This document shows, piece by piece, positions 34,351-45,352 of a stretch of 64,000 nt of DNA. Position 1 is the stretch's first letter, and each line of letters opens with the position of its first letter. The notes beneath the pieces were generated by a model, which was not told the origin of the DNA, searched no databases, and saw nothing but the letters and a program-made list of their open reading frames with translations. The DNA is taken from NCBI GenBank assembly GCA_028015205.1, contig CM051514.1, positions 38,828,150-38,892,149 of the forward strand. The letters run 5' to 3'. Source of the DNA: Mytilisepta virgata (taxonomy: Eukaryota; Mollusca; Bivalvia; Mytilida; Mytilidae). A program made the position numbers and the translations under genes.

Positions 34351-36990
34351 AAATCAGTTTGGTGATTTATATTGATAGAACTGAAGACATTTTATCAATA
34401 TTCTTCTGAAAATATAAGTTTAGTGGCAGGAATCTTCAGTATTTTTTGGGGAACTTTTTTCTAATCCCATTCGTTTTTCTCGTCAAAAAAATATTTTAAA
34501 ACCAGCGGACTTTTTTTATTATTGTCAAAGACGTTTATTTAAGTTTTATTATCTATTTCAGCGTTTGTAAATTTGTTTTTTGATAAGATTATATAGTGCA
34601 TATAGTTGTGCGTAAAACTGGAATCTTTAAATAGATAAAAAAAAACAAAAATAACAAGTAATACTGTGTTGGGCTGTTAGCATTCAAGGTCTACGAATTT
34701 TAAAATGTCTTATGTATACATGTATGTACAAGTATATACAGTAGATTCAATAACAGATATTGGAAACAATATATACAGTTTTACAATGTAATTAATGATT
34801 TGAATATATAATGTATTCAAATGTAAAGTAAAGAACAAAACAAAAAAAATATCCACATTATTCAGAAGCAGCTGAATAACAGTCGTGATCATTGTATATA
34901 TTCAAATACCAGTACGGTAGACATTGCGATGGTATACATGCAGTGTGAATCAGAATATCAAATATAACTCAATTATCAAGATTAAAACTTGGTAGATTCG
35001 TTCTTAACTTATGAGAAAAGATGGTTCAACTAAAAATTACAAACCTTACAATACTGAAGTGCAATCTACTCAAATCTTATCGTTTACATTTCACGACACC
35101 CTGTAAAACCCATATCTACAAATATAACGTAGTTAACCTTAATGTGTACAACACACGTATTGTATTACACATTACCTTTAAAATACTAATGTACTGAAAC
35201 GTTTCACTCGAACCTTTAATCAATACTGAAAATCAGTAGATTTGAAACAACGATCTATTTTTAAAATATTGACCTCGATGACCTGCTTATTCAGCATTTT
35301 TTCAATCTTTGTCAGAATATATGAAATTCCTCGCTACATCGTTAATTATCGAGTAACTTAAACTGAATTTCAGCAACGAGACAATTATGTACATATAATA
35401 TATTCTCTAGTATATTTAACTACTACAGTATGATTACCAACAAGATGACTGCTAGCTAGAAATGCAAAAATAGATTTTACGGTACATAATTTAGATATCA
35501 GGGTAAGAATGCTTTTCTTTAACTATACAACTAGTTAAGGCCCTTATATCTGCGGCTCACAGTCGTTCTATTTCTGGGAGTCCGAAATAACATTCCCATA
35601 AAGTGTTTATTGCTATTTCGTCATAGAATTCAATAGAACTCGACATTTTTGTGAGAGACAAGTAAGTATTTTAAAGTGTTCAAGTCATACGGAGAAATAA
35701 CAATTTTTACAGAATTACACCAAATTTCATACTATGAAAAGATTTTAAGTAAATTTCAAGTTTCTGTGGGGTATTGGCGAGACGTTTGCATTTGTTCACG
35801 ATATTAAAATAGGATGGGAAAATCCGTTCATGATCAGTAATTTTCTGGAAGATGGGTATTTAGCTAAAAGATTTTGATAGTTTTTATAAACTTTTTGAAA
35901 GAATAAGCAATTTGTGAAATCCTGTAATAGAAGTTTTTTAGTGATCGTATGGTTTCGCTAGTTAAAATCTAATCTTGAGCAAATACGTGCAAAGCGTACA
36001 AGCTGGAGTCATCCAGATTCTCCCAGTTATAATCCCTTATATAAATATACTAATAAGGCAATGTTATGATATTACTTTACTTACAAAATGTATAAAATCA
36101 TTTCTAATATAGATTACCAGTAGCTTAGCTGTAATACTAAATAATTCAAGTCTGCAAGTATTTAATCTCTTTACTTCGAATTTATGCTTTTTGTTTCATA
36201 TTTCTAACTAATTGACATTATGAATATGCATTTTAGATTCAAAATTTATTTAAAAGTGTGAAAAATTACTTGTTGAAATAAATTATTTACTTAAAATTCT
36301 CATTATGAACAAATTATATTTGACTTCTGCATCCAGATGTAATTAAAGAGCCAATTTATGGCACGCAGGCTCACATATGCATGTAACTTTCATGGACTTA
36401 ATAACATTATATGAATATTAGTATGCATACAAACTCTGAATATGTAAATTTCAAAAATTCATAGGAGGAAGTAAGTGTCTTTGTTCATCCAACATTTTTT
36501 GCTTGCTCAAGTCGAAATTTACTGAATTTGAATTCTCCTCACTCTTTTCCAAACTTTCTAACTAACAAATCATTATACCCAAGTGTGGTAAATGTGCATA
36601 TTCAACCACTAGAGCTCGTAAAGAACAATAATGCAAGGACAGTTTGGTTTTAGGAGGTTATAGTAACTGTGTTTGAAAATTAGTTCTGATTTTTATGTTT
36701 TTGTCATGAGGTGTGACTTGATGTATATTGTCATTCATTGTTTTATATTTTATGATTGACTCCAAAAGTACTTTCTTAATTAAAGAAATTATATCTGAAA
36801 AATAACATGAACAACAAAACTTCACAAAACTCCAAATTTGTTGACGAAACACAAATTATTATGACTCTTCAATCATATGGATATTTACAAAATAGGAATC
36901 TAGTCTGTAGCAGACTTTCCCACCAAACTAAATGCAGTTTTAGTCGTTTAAATAGAACATACTGTAGCATTGCATGGTGAATGATTCCTT
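34351..36990. other. intergenic, upstream of the TRIM-like gene
   Basis: About 2.6 kb with no supported coding sequence or clear repeat. It would have to contain the promoter and any 5' untranslated exon of the TRIM-like gene, but I cannot place them. Confidence 0.5.
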
Positions 36991-37017
36991 TGAAGTTTTT
37001 GTTTATGTAACTATTTG

Positions 37018-37345
37018 TTAATTTAGGTAATTAAAAGTGGGAGAATCAGGATTAAACCACAAGCTGTGATATGTACACTCCACACGATGGTGCCACAGGC
37101 ACGTCTCCGTCAAGAAAGGGGAAGTTAGAAATTGGAACATTAAATTCGTCCCTTTTATCATGAATACATTACATATCTCTCCATTTTCGATATTTATGGT
37201 TAAATCTAAAAAGGAAAATCGTTTACTCTGCATATTAGCTTTGTTCAAATGTAACTCTTTTGGATAAATGACTTTTGTATCTTTAAGAAACTTTGGGTAA
37301 TCAACTGTAAGAACATCATCAAAATGCCTGCAGTTGTTGATAAAA
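37018..37345 (-). pseudogene. Penelope-like retroelement reverse-transcriptase fragment
   Basis: The minus-strand translation near 37326 reads RHFDDVLTVDYPKFLKD, then VIYPKELHLNKAN and KRFSFLDLTINIENGEI. This matches in order the Y-x-DD catalytic block, the YP-x-EL block and the F-S-FLDL-x-I-x-I-x-NG block that follow one another in Penelope-like RTs (family knowledge from memory). The aspartates are kept, but the usual tyrosine of the catalytic box is histidine, and stop codons and frame breaks occur on both sides. No GIY-YIG endonuclease was found. Inactive relic. Confidence 0.65.
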
Positions 37346-37830
37346 TATCAATTAATTTATCATGATTCTGTGTTTCAACTTTAAGGTATTTTTTCATAAA
37401 TGACTGTTCATAACAATAAAAAATAAGTAGGCAATAAGATTAGCGCAGTTTGTATAAATAGGAATTCGAATGACCTGTCGATACGCAGTATTGACAAAAA
37501 CGAACAAAAATTTGGTCCAGAAAGAAGTGTAGGAGCTTGCTTTAATGTGTTCTTTAGTTATGTCATTTTTAAAACCTTTGCTTCATACTAATAGCCGCCT
37601 GACATGTTGATATAATAACAAAAGTAAGTATGTTGCGAAACAGCTCATACGACAATAGAATACAGGGAAAATAAATGGAAATAGTGAGCTTTTTAAATGG
37701 GCATAAAACTACTTCAATGTACAAAATAAACAAGTCGAACAAAAAATTGCCCAGCGTTTCGACCAATATGGCCTTGATCAGGAGCATGAAAAAAAAAACA
37801 AAAAGATGTTGACTCTCAGAAACCATTGCA
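37346..37830 (-). mobile_element. Penelope-like 5' terminal region (pseudo-LTR) with hammerhead-like core
   Basis: AAGTATGTTGCGAAACAGCT and CTCATACGACAATAGA (about 37623-37660), GGGCATAAAACTACTTCAAT (about 37698) and CGTTTCGACCAATATGGCCT (about 37755) are shared with 56806-57100. On the minus strand the order is CTGATCAAGGCC, a short loop, GGTCGAAACGCTGG, then the decayed RT at 37345-37018. Penelope-like termini are known to carry minimal hammerhead ribozymes. Here the core has CTGATCA in place of CTGATGA, so the G8 equivalent is lost and the motif is probably inactive. Confidence 0.55.
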
Positions 37831-38267
37831 AGACCGAGTCCGTAAATAAAATAATACTATGTACCGATGATATTTGACGTCGCCTTTCCTAAAGACCACC
37901 GTAATCCGACGAAATCTATATCATAGAATATGTATTATATGGATCTCATAATCATGTATATTTAGTAATGTAGAGGACAAAATATAAATGTACCTAAGAA
38001 GTTTTCGGTGTCATGACAGCAGGAAATCGGGAGTTTGATCAAACGTAGGAATTAACCCTGGAATTAAAAAGTAACACGATGTACTTCTATTTTCTGGTTT
38101 TCCTACAAGAATGTAATGAGGTATAACAGTAAAATATGGTTGAAATATTTTGTCCAGTGTGGGGTGATTATTTTGGATGGTTTCGATTTCAATACCTAGT
38201 ATATGCTGGTTAGTTGTCAAGTACAGGATAGAGAATGTTATACCATTCTTATATCATTTTCCTACAA
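37831..38267. other. intergenic, nothing recognised
   Basis: A 69-codon minus-strand frame at 38011-38220 has no recognisable features. Confidence 0.4.
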
Positions 38268-38301
38268 CTGATGAGTTATAAACCGACGAAATGTGCACAT
38301 C
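38268..38301 (+). ncRNA. hammerhead-ribozyme core, interrupted at the cleavage position by a MITE
   Basis: CTGATGA (38268-38274), stem II GTT...GAC around loop ATAAACC, GAAA (38288-38291), then the palindrome ATGTGCACAT (sharing the last A of GAAA) as a minimal stem III, and C at 38301 in the place of nucleotide 17. All invariant core bases are present. Stem I is weak: only two pairs (AA before the core with TT after) are possible, using either the MITE end or the sequence after the MITE. Possibly a terminal ribozyme of a Penelope-like or similar element, now disabled. Confidence 0.55.
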
Positions 38302-38697
38302 TTAAGGATGATCGCTTGTCTAATAGGAAATAAATAGGATTTGAAATAGGTGTTTTAGTTTGAGAGAATATATGAATAGTAAACAAATAAGCAAGAAAAA
38401 AATATAGGTTCGTGTGCTCATTTTAGAGCTATAAGGCCTTAAAAATTTGCAGGAAATTTGTTTTCTCTGGATTTTTCATTGTCTTTGCATTGAAAACTTC
38501 AGTCTCTCAAAAATTTATGAAAAAATTAAAAAGGATTTCATAAAATAAAATACCATTTTAATGTATATATGATTGAATTATATAAAAAAAAATGGGGGTT
38601 CATGGGCAAAAATTTTCATGTATAAAAAAATAGATAAAACACGAGGATTCCGAAAATCTGACAAAAAGACCAAAACATGACCAGCGAGCACCCTTAA
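38302..38697. mobile_element. 396-bp MITE with TTAA ends, copy 2
   Basis: Same ends as 23668-24065: TTAAGGATGATCGCTTGTC on the left and GACCAGCGAGCACCCTTAA on the right. The interior is closely similar, for example TAGTTTGAGAGAA, AAATAAGCAAGAAAAAAATA and GTGCTCATTTTAGAGCTATA. It lies directly against the hammerhead core that ends at 38301. Confidence 0.8.
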
Positions 38698-39254
38698 GCC
38701 TAAATATGAGAATCAAAGAATACTGATCACCATATCTTCTCTTCTCTCGACTTGTCCAATAAAGACTTTTTCAACATTAATGCACTTAATAACTTTTTCC
38801 TTGTTCTTACAAATAATTAATAATTTTTACTGTTCCAAAGTTTTCGGATTTTTTCTGCCATAAATTCCATAACATGTCTCCTTTATCGCATATAAATTAT
38901 TTAATCCTTTTAGACGTATTTTCAAGCGTTCGTGTATCACTTAAGTATTACTATATGTGAATATTTCTCAGTCTTGCATATAAATAATTGATATAATCGC
39001 AAACTATTGTTAAGTGTGTATGCACTTGCAGTGCAAATAAAACATCATAGAAAGGACAAATATACCTAAGGAACAATCAATATTAGTTTCATAGTTTATG
39101 GGATGAGTCATGTAGAGCCATATATACATGACATAGTCTTTCATGTCACTTTATTATCAAATCATATTATTTGGAATTTGTGAATTGTCAAATTAGGTCA
39201 ATGATCTTATAATTGAAATTTTCTGAAAGCTTTCTATTCAAATTCATTATGTAA

Positions 39255-39512
39255 TGATGACGATGGATGGATGAATGTACTAGACCGACACGCCGAGTTG
39301 GATTTTTACACGAGGTAACTGTCCGCAGGAAGACATATCACAACACTCGGACACATTATACTGACTCCCAGTCGACCAGTCCTTTGCTCTTACTCCTAGA
39401 TGCCGCATACTTCGTCGAGAAGCAGCAATTAATAAGTTTAATGTCTTTGGTTTAACCCGGCCCGCGACCTTCCGTACTCGAGTACCCTACCACGAGACCA
39501 CCAAGGCAGTTT
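39255..39512 (-). mobile_element. tRNA-derived SINE, family B, copy 1 (degenerate)
   Basis: The minus strand begins with a tRNA-like head (GGTGGTCTCGTGGTAGGGTA, then a weak B-box region) and runs toward GACCAAAGACATT and a tail ending in CATCCATCGTCATC. It shares GAAGACATATCAC, CTTTGCTCTTACTC and GATGCCGC with 39765-39977. A different family from the SINEs at 45093 and 56450. The head has lost standard tRNA pairing. Confidence 0.55.
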
Positions 39513-39764
39513 TATTATGTAATGAGGATTTTCAATTAAATTAAGTGTGTTTTTCTCATGGGTAATTGTTTATTTACGTATAAAATATTCATAGCTTCCT
39601 GTCGAATATGTTAATTCTTAGTTCTCTTGTTCCCATCATAACGCTATCTAACAAATAAATGGGATATCAGTTTATGTTTAAGCATTTCACTGAAAACGAC
39701 TGTAATACAAATATGGAGTAATTTTACATTTAGGTTGAACATACACAAAACTGAGTCTGAGTTT

Positions 39765-39977
39765 TAATGTGCTAGTTCACAAGGTAACAGTCCGCAAGAA
39801 GACATATCACCACACTTGGACAGTTCTTTGCTCTTACTCAAGATGCCGCGTGCTTGGAGGAGAAGCAGTAAATATCAGTTTTAATGTTTTTGGGTTGACC
39901 CGATCGGGGATCGAAACCGTGAGCTTCCGCCATCGGGGCGAGCAAGCTACCACGAGACCACCGAGTCGGCTAACAAC
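39765..39977 (-). mobile_element. tRNA-derived SINE, family B, copy 2
   Basis: On the minus strand, GCCGACTCGGTGGTCTCGTG then GTAGCTTGCTCGCC, and a B-box-like GGTTTCGATCCCCGATCGGG. These are the internal Pol III promoter boxes of a tRNA-like head. The body (AACTGTCCAAGTGTGGTG in reverse, GAAGACATATCACC forward) matches copy 1 at 39255-39512. No clear target duplication seen. Confidence 0.6.
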
Positions 39978-40264
39978 TTTTGGGATAATAAGAAACAGCG
40001 GAATTAGATAACAATTGTTTTTCGCAATGTTGTGACGTATAATTGTCTTGTTTGTTTATTTACATAAACATGTAATCGATAACCCGTAAACTTCCTGTTG
40101 TACGCCTCTGCAAGATATTTGTTATACAATGTCTGATTATCTCTGTTTGAACTTGAAGTATTGTCTTACACATCCTACAATATCTATGCTAATCCCACAC
40201 TATCATTCGAGACAAGTCTACTGATGCAAGTAGACATTGAACACATTGTATAAGAAACTGCTTA

Positions 40265-40570
40265 GTTTAAAAAAAAATTAATTATTACACTTAATTTACA
40301 AAAATCAAGTATGCATTAGGATGAAAACGGATGGCATTTTGGGGTTAACGTAAATGGGAAACGTCCCGAATACTAGCAATGGAACTGGAAATACTTAATA
40401 TAATTTATCGACTACCTAGTTCTAGAATATGTGTCTTACAATTTTATCCATCCCGAAAGAATAATTAAGAACCGGTGATAGGATTTATGTGACATGCTTT
40501 CCATAACCAGATGTATCATTTTAACATAAAAACGATTTTAAAGAGTAAATAGAGAATCTGGTTTTTTTTT
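40265..40570 (+). repeat. dispersed repeat C, copy 1
   Basis: Contains GATGAAAACGGATGGCAT, ACTAGCAATGGAACTGGAAA, TACTTAATATAATTTATCGA and GAACCGGTGATAGGATTTAT. Copies 2 and 3 lie at 43795-44045 and 44060-44290 in the same orientation. All three are non-coding and AT-rich. Confidence 0.75.
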
Positions 40571-42279
40571 AATCAAGTACCTTTTAGACGTATTTTCACG
40601 CGTTCGTGTTTATCAAAGATTTATAACTTCCGGTACATGTATTACATTTAATTATTTTTTCGGCCTCGCATAAAAACAATTGATATAATTGCAAACCATT
40701 GTTAAGTGTGCATGCACTTACAGTGCAAAGAAAACATCATAGATTATCACAATGCTGCACTACCTCCGGTACACAAAATGCATGCTGTCTTTTGCATGTT
40801 TTTACTGTCAAAAAATCGCACATAATAGTTTCATATCATGACAATGCCTTTATGAATTTGCACATATAGTTCAAAGAGAACCCTACCTTTCACTGCAATA
40901 ACTAAGTAATCTTATACCCCAAATCTTATGTAATTTTATCTAAGACGACAATGCAATCACTAGGTGCTTATATTGATGTTTACATATATTTGTGTGGGAT
41001 GTTGCTGAAATGACTCGTCATATCCTTTCATATTCATAGATTTTTATAAACTGGTGAGAAATCAAACCCGGCATCAGTTTGAATTTAAAGGACTTATAGA
41101 TCATCTAAGAATATAAAAATGGAAATGAACAAAACACACGAACTCGTACAATGAGCTCATTGTATTTTTCTCATGGCTGATTGTTTGTTTACGTGCAAAA
41201 ACTTAATAGCTTCTTGTTTTGTGTATGAGATGTCCAATATGTTAATTATTATTTCCCTTGTTTGCATGAAATACGCTATCTAACAAATAAATGGGATAAA
41301 AAGTAGATTTTTAAGCACCCGGAGTGATGATAGTTTAACAGACATAAAATACTCATACAAGGACTGTTTAATGCTATTATAAATACAGGTTGCGGATTGG
41401 CAAATTGTGGTGGCAAAAGAGGCTTTACGAGACCTCATCCTTTATTATTATACATAGCATTTACCAATTTATTATAACTATAGAGCCGGTATCATTTCAT
41501 ACCAATACTTACTACTAAAAAAAAATAATGACTTCGGAGACGGGTCCACCAGTAAACAACCTCAAGAAACACAGGAAATATATCAGATATTAGATAATCA
41601 TTGTTTTTCGCAATGTTGTGAGTTGTTTGTTTATTTACATAAACGTGTATTCGATAACTCTTAATCTTCCTGTTATACGCCTCCATAAGTTATTTGTTAT
41701 ATAATATTTGAATATTACTGTTTGGACTTCAAGCATTTGTTTTACACCAATAGCTTTTCAAACATTTATCAAGATGTTTACAAATTTACTGCTACAAAAA
41801 TGTAAAATTTGCAAAAACTAAGGAGTATCTCCCTCGTGCATAGCTCTGTCTTTAGATGGTTTTTGCCTCATCCCTTATGGTCATTTTGGAATTTTTTAAT
41901 TTGCTCTTGAACCTTTTGGATTATTGTTTCGGTTTTCAACATTTTAGGCCTTGTACACAATTGACGCGTCGTAATTCTACGAAATTTGCACATTTTCTGC
42001 ATCAAAATTGGTATCAAAGAATTTATTTTGTTACTACAATATCCACGATGATCTATGTTATTCCAATAGTATCGTTCTGTTATTTACAAGAATTACGGAC
42101 AAGTCTACTGATGGAAGCAGATATTTAACACACTGTATAAATATTTAATACCAATCTATTCCACGTTGGAAAAAGAACTTTTAGGTTGAGTCTTGAGTGC
42201 ATTTGAAACATTTTTTCAGATGACAAAACTAATTAAAATCTAACAAGCTTTTCACGGGGCCACATTGCACGGGAAAAAA

Positions 42280-42400
42280 CTAAAACTCCTAAAAATTTAT
42301 TTGGACTCGCTGTGAAACTTGGGGAAAAGGCTCGCTAAAGCTCGCCCCCTTTTCTCATGTTTCTAAAGCTCGCCCAAATAAATTTTATATTTTCCGACAA
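42280..42400. repeat. imperfect foldback element
   Basis: AAAATTTATTTGGACTCGCT on the left pairs with AGCTCGCCCAAATAAATTTT on the right. Between them GGCTCGCTAAAGCTCGCC and AAGCTCGCC-type words give further pairing. A small foldback MITE is likely. Confidence 0.6.
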
Positions 42401-43600
42401 TGACTATTTATTGTATATTTATGCAGTTGCTTTGAACGTTGCAAAAGTTTTTTTTATCTTTTTCTTTTAACAGAAGATTTGTTATCACAAACAGTTAAAA
42501 ACGCCATAATTTTTGAGGTTCATTTTTTCTGACAGAGTGTGATATTGTTTATTGATATGTTAACTTTCCTTGGATCCTTTATTTTGAATGTGTGCTATTC
42601 ACAAAGTATACACTGTGTGTCTTACGTTAACTCTGGTATATCTACCAAAAAAATTAAAAATTTATATATAAAAAAAACCTGTTACTTTACCTTTTGTTTT
42701 CGTTCTGCATAATTAATTATTCCTTGCTGAATGCCTTTATTTTCATGGAAGGAGATTTTCCGGCGTTGTTTGGGGGGGGGAAGCGGGGAATCTTTAATTT
42801 TTATGAAAATGACTTTGCTGAGTAAGTGCAAGTTTTGTTTCCAAAGGTTTTAACTTGATTATTTTTTTTAAATGTACAGTAATGTACTAGTGCCAAAAGT
42901 TTTTTAAACATTCACAGAGGTATGCGAGACATACAGCAGTTTAGGAACAGCAGTGGCTCTGATGTGAATCTTGCCTTCATATATGTGTATCAAATTTTTA
43001 TGTTGACGACATTTACTTTGTTCAAAACTTTCAATGAAGTGCGAAACAGACTAAATGTTAGTTGTTGGTCCTTATTTGGAATTTCACAAACCTGGTTTTC
43101 CTGTAGTTGTACACTTCTTGTTGATGAGACATGGTATGTTTAAGTCATTGACAATTTTTCAGAAAGATTCATTTAGAAATTTCAAAAAATATCATTCTGG
43201 GACAAAATTTCAATAGATTAAATATTTCTAAAAAGGTTATAAAATCTAGGATTAGTCCTGTGGCCCTCAAAGACGAAGAAGGGAACTAAAAATCAGTGGT
43301 TTTAACATATCAACAAAATTATGTAACATCAAGAATAACAATTTTATTCTATGAAAAATGCATTTTGACAAATATACATTGCTAAACAGCAATGAAAGTG
43401 TTGTTCTTTTGCTTTATGCATCCTGTTCTAATATTGCATTGGTAAGTTTCTAAATCTCACTTCCATCTTTGTCTTATTTCAATTAATTGTAGCCAAGATA
43501 CTGGAACTGCATTGGTAGTGGCATACATAGAATGTTGACAAATATATAAAATATTGACATCTTTTGCCTTCATTTATTTAATATAATACATTCTTTGATA
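42401..43600. other. intergenic, nothing recognised
   Basis: AT-rich. A 73-codon plus-strand frame (42922-43143) has no recognisable family features. Confidence 0.45.
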
Positions 43601-43617
43601 CCAGTGTTGATGCACAA

Positions 43618-43651
43618 GGTGTGCACATTTCATCGGTTTACGACTCGCCAG
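43618..43651 (-). ncRNA. degenerate hammerhead-ribozyme relic
   Basis: On the minus strand: CTGGCGA in place of CTGATGA, stem II GTC...GAT around loop GTAAACC, GAAA, then TGTGCACACC. The loop and stem III closely resemble the motif at 38268-38301 (ATAAACC; TGTGCACATC), so the two are related. Two core substitutions and a broken stem III end should make it inactive. GTGCATCAA follows, as it does after the intact motif at 44927-44970. Confidence 0.5.
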
Positions 43652-43794
43652 TTTTGCCCTAAGATGTTGTAAAACAAAGCAATAGTCTAAAATATTGAAG
43701 ATCGAATTCAAAATGCCAAAATGACCAAAATCGTAAAGGCAAAAACATCGAAGGACAGAGCTTTGAAAGAATGAGATACTACTTTGTTTTCAAA

Positions 43795-44290
43795 AATAAA
43801 AATTAAAAATTATTACATTTAATTTACAAAAATCATGTATGTATTAAGATGAAAACGGATGGCATTGTGGGGTTAACGTACATGGAACCGTACCGAAATA
43901 CTAGCAATGGAACTGGAAATACTTAATATAATTTATCGACCACCTAGTTCTAACATATGTGTCTTAAAATTTTATCCATCCCGTAAGAATAAGTAAGAAC
44001 CGGTGATAGGATTTATGTGACATGCTGTCCATAATCTGAGGAAGTTTTCGAGAAAAAAAACTTGTTACAATTAATTTAAAGTATCAATTTCGGTCTAGTA
44101 TCGAAATACTAGCAACTGAGTTGGTGATACTTAATATAATTTATCGACTAAATATTTCTAACATAATCTTAAAAGTATGTCCATCCCAAAAGAATAAGTA
44201 AGAACCGATGATAGGATTTATCTGACATGATTTCCATACCCAGGGGGCTTCATCTTAACATAAACACGACTTTTAAAGTGTAGGTTGAGA
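43795..44290 (+). repeat. dispersed repeat C, copies 2 and 3 in tandem
   Basis: Copy 2 (43795-44045) is close to 40265-40515. Copy 3 (about 44060-44290) is more diverged but keeps ACTTAATATAATTTATCGAC, AGAATAAGTAAGAACCG and GATAGGATTTAT. Confidence 0.75.
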
Positions 44291-44926
44291 TTTGTTTTTT
44301 GTTTTATTTTATCAGGTACTTAGGACGAAAACTTTGGAACGCCTAGACTGATTACACCATTATAAGCAATCTAATGATTCAAGAGGTCAGTTCAGAATAT
44401 CCAAAATTCTGGAAAGATCATCTTTGCTATTTTTTTATGCAATTTTCAACATTAATGAAGTGCCAGTTGTTTTATTCAATGCATCTTTAAATATCAAGTC
44501 CAAATCAGATGATATCCTTGATGACTTGCAGTTTAACGACATGTGTATAACTTCAATCCTAATCATTGTTTTTTTTCAAACTATGTCTGTGCCTTTCGTA
44601 TAACTGTCCGTTATTTACATAAAACTTACCGTAAACAACTATTGTTTAACTTCCTTACGCACATGCGCATTAATATTGGCAAAAGGAATACCAAAATGAT
44701 TATACAAGAATAACGCCAATACGATGACATCCAACGACAAGGCAAAAAACGGTGGGAAAAAGTAACAAAAAACTTATTGTTTAACCCTTCCGGGGCACTT
44801 GATGTTACTCCCAGTTTTTAGTAGGAGTTTATGCTGCTAATGCTTTAGTTTCTGTGCTGTCTTATTCTTATCCTGTTTAGTTTATTATATATTAAACTGG
44901 ATCACAAAATATCGATATAAATTGAT

Positions 44927-44970
44927 GCACTGTATGGCCATTTCGTTGACTGACAACTCATCAGCAGTGC
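44927..44970 (-). ncRNA. apparently intact hammerhead ribozyme
   Basis: Read 44970 to 44927 on the minus strand: GCACTG (stem I, 5' arm), CTGATGA (catalytic core, 44964-44958), GTTG-TCAGT-CAAC (stem II, 4 bp, 5-base loop), GAAA (44944-44941), the palindrome ATGGCCAT sharing the last A of GAAA (minimal stem III), A at 44933 (nucleotide 17), then CAGTGC (stem I, 3' arm). Stem I is a perfect 6-bp helix. Every invariant core base is present and the cleavage triplet is AUA, which obeys the NUH rule. Predicted cleavage is between 44933 and 44932. The loop-free stem III means activity is more likely as a dimer or multimer, as reported for minimal hammerheads of Penelope-like and retrozyme-type elements. 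No element body was found around it. Confidence 0.75.
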
Positions 44971-45092
44971 TCGAGATCAAAATGTTGGAAAACCTGTTAA
45001 AGATATAATAATGAATTAATAAGCACAGCCGTATATTTCCTTATTTTTTTTGTCATACGTGTATCCTTTTGGCATTTGTATGTTATGTCCCA

Positions 45093-45352
45093 GGGGCCTC
45101 GGTGGCCGAGTGGTCTAGGTAGTTCGTCATGACTACTAAAGATCACTAGCCTGTCAACGCTAAGGTTGTGAGTTCGAATCTCACCGGTGGCGAGGTGTGT
45201 TCGACTCCAATCTTAATTGACAAGGATTGCCAATTTTCCTACCGAAGGTCGGTGGTTTTCCCCGGGTACTCCGGCTTCCTCCACCAATAAAAACTGGCCG
45301 CCGCGAAATAGCCAAATGTGCTGAAAACGGCGTAAAACCCCAACTAAACAAA
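45093..45352 (+). mobile_element. tRNA-derived SINE, family A, with perfect 13-bp target duplication
   Basis: The head has an A box (TGGCCGAGTGGTC) and a B box (GTTCGAATC), tRNA-Leu/Ser-like. The body is GATCTTAATTGACAAGG-type sequence followed by GGTCGGTGG, CCGGGTACTCCGGC, CCAATAAAAACTGGCCGCC and the 3' end AACGGCGTAAAACCCCAACT. ATGTTATGTCCCA occurs at 45080-45092 and again at 45353-45365, so insertion was recent and LINE-mediated. The conserved body may be one of the domains shared by bivalve SINE superfamilies; I cannot name which. Confidence 0.9.

Larger units (their letters stand above)
38905..42140 (+). repeat. old ~1.6-kb direct segmental duplication, two copies
   Basis: Matching pairs in the same order: TTTTAGACGTATTTTCA(A/C)GCG and GTGCAAA(T/G)AAAACATCATAG (38911-39053 with 40584-40742); TTTTTCTCATGG and CGCTATCTAACAAATAAATG (39550-39665 with 41165-41300); GTTTTTCGCAATGTTGTGA, GTTTATTTACATAAAC and TACGCCTC (40016-40120 with 41601-41690); GACAAGTCTACTGATG-AAG (40210 with 42098). 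The first copy has received two SINEs. Fainter versions at about 44560-44660, 45500-45610 and 46370-46460 suggest further, older copies. Confidence 0.7.

Noticed and set aside
41856..42128. 90-codon plus-strand frame with hydrophobic stretches
   Set aside because: Hydrophobicity follows from T-rich DNA. Part of an old duplication whose other copy does not keep the frame.
45093..45190. tRNA gene (A and B boxes present)
   Set aside because: Flanked by a SINE body and target duplications, and the cloverleaf is not maintained. It is a SINE head. The same applies at 56450 and 39950.
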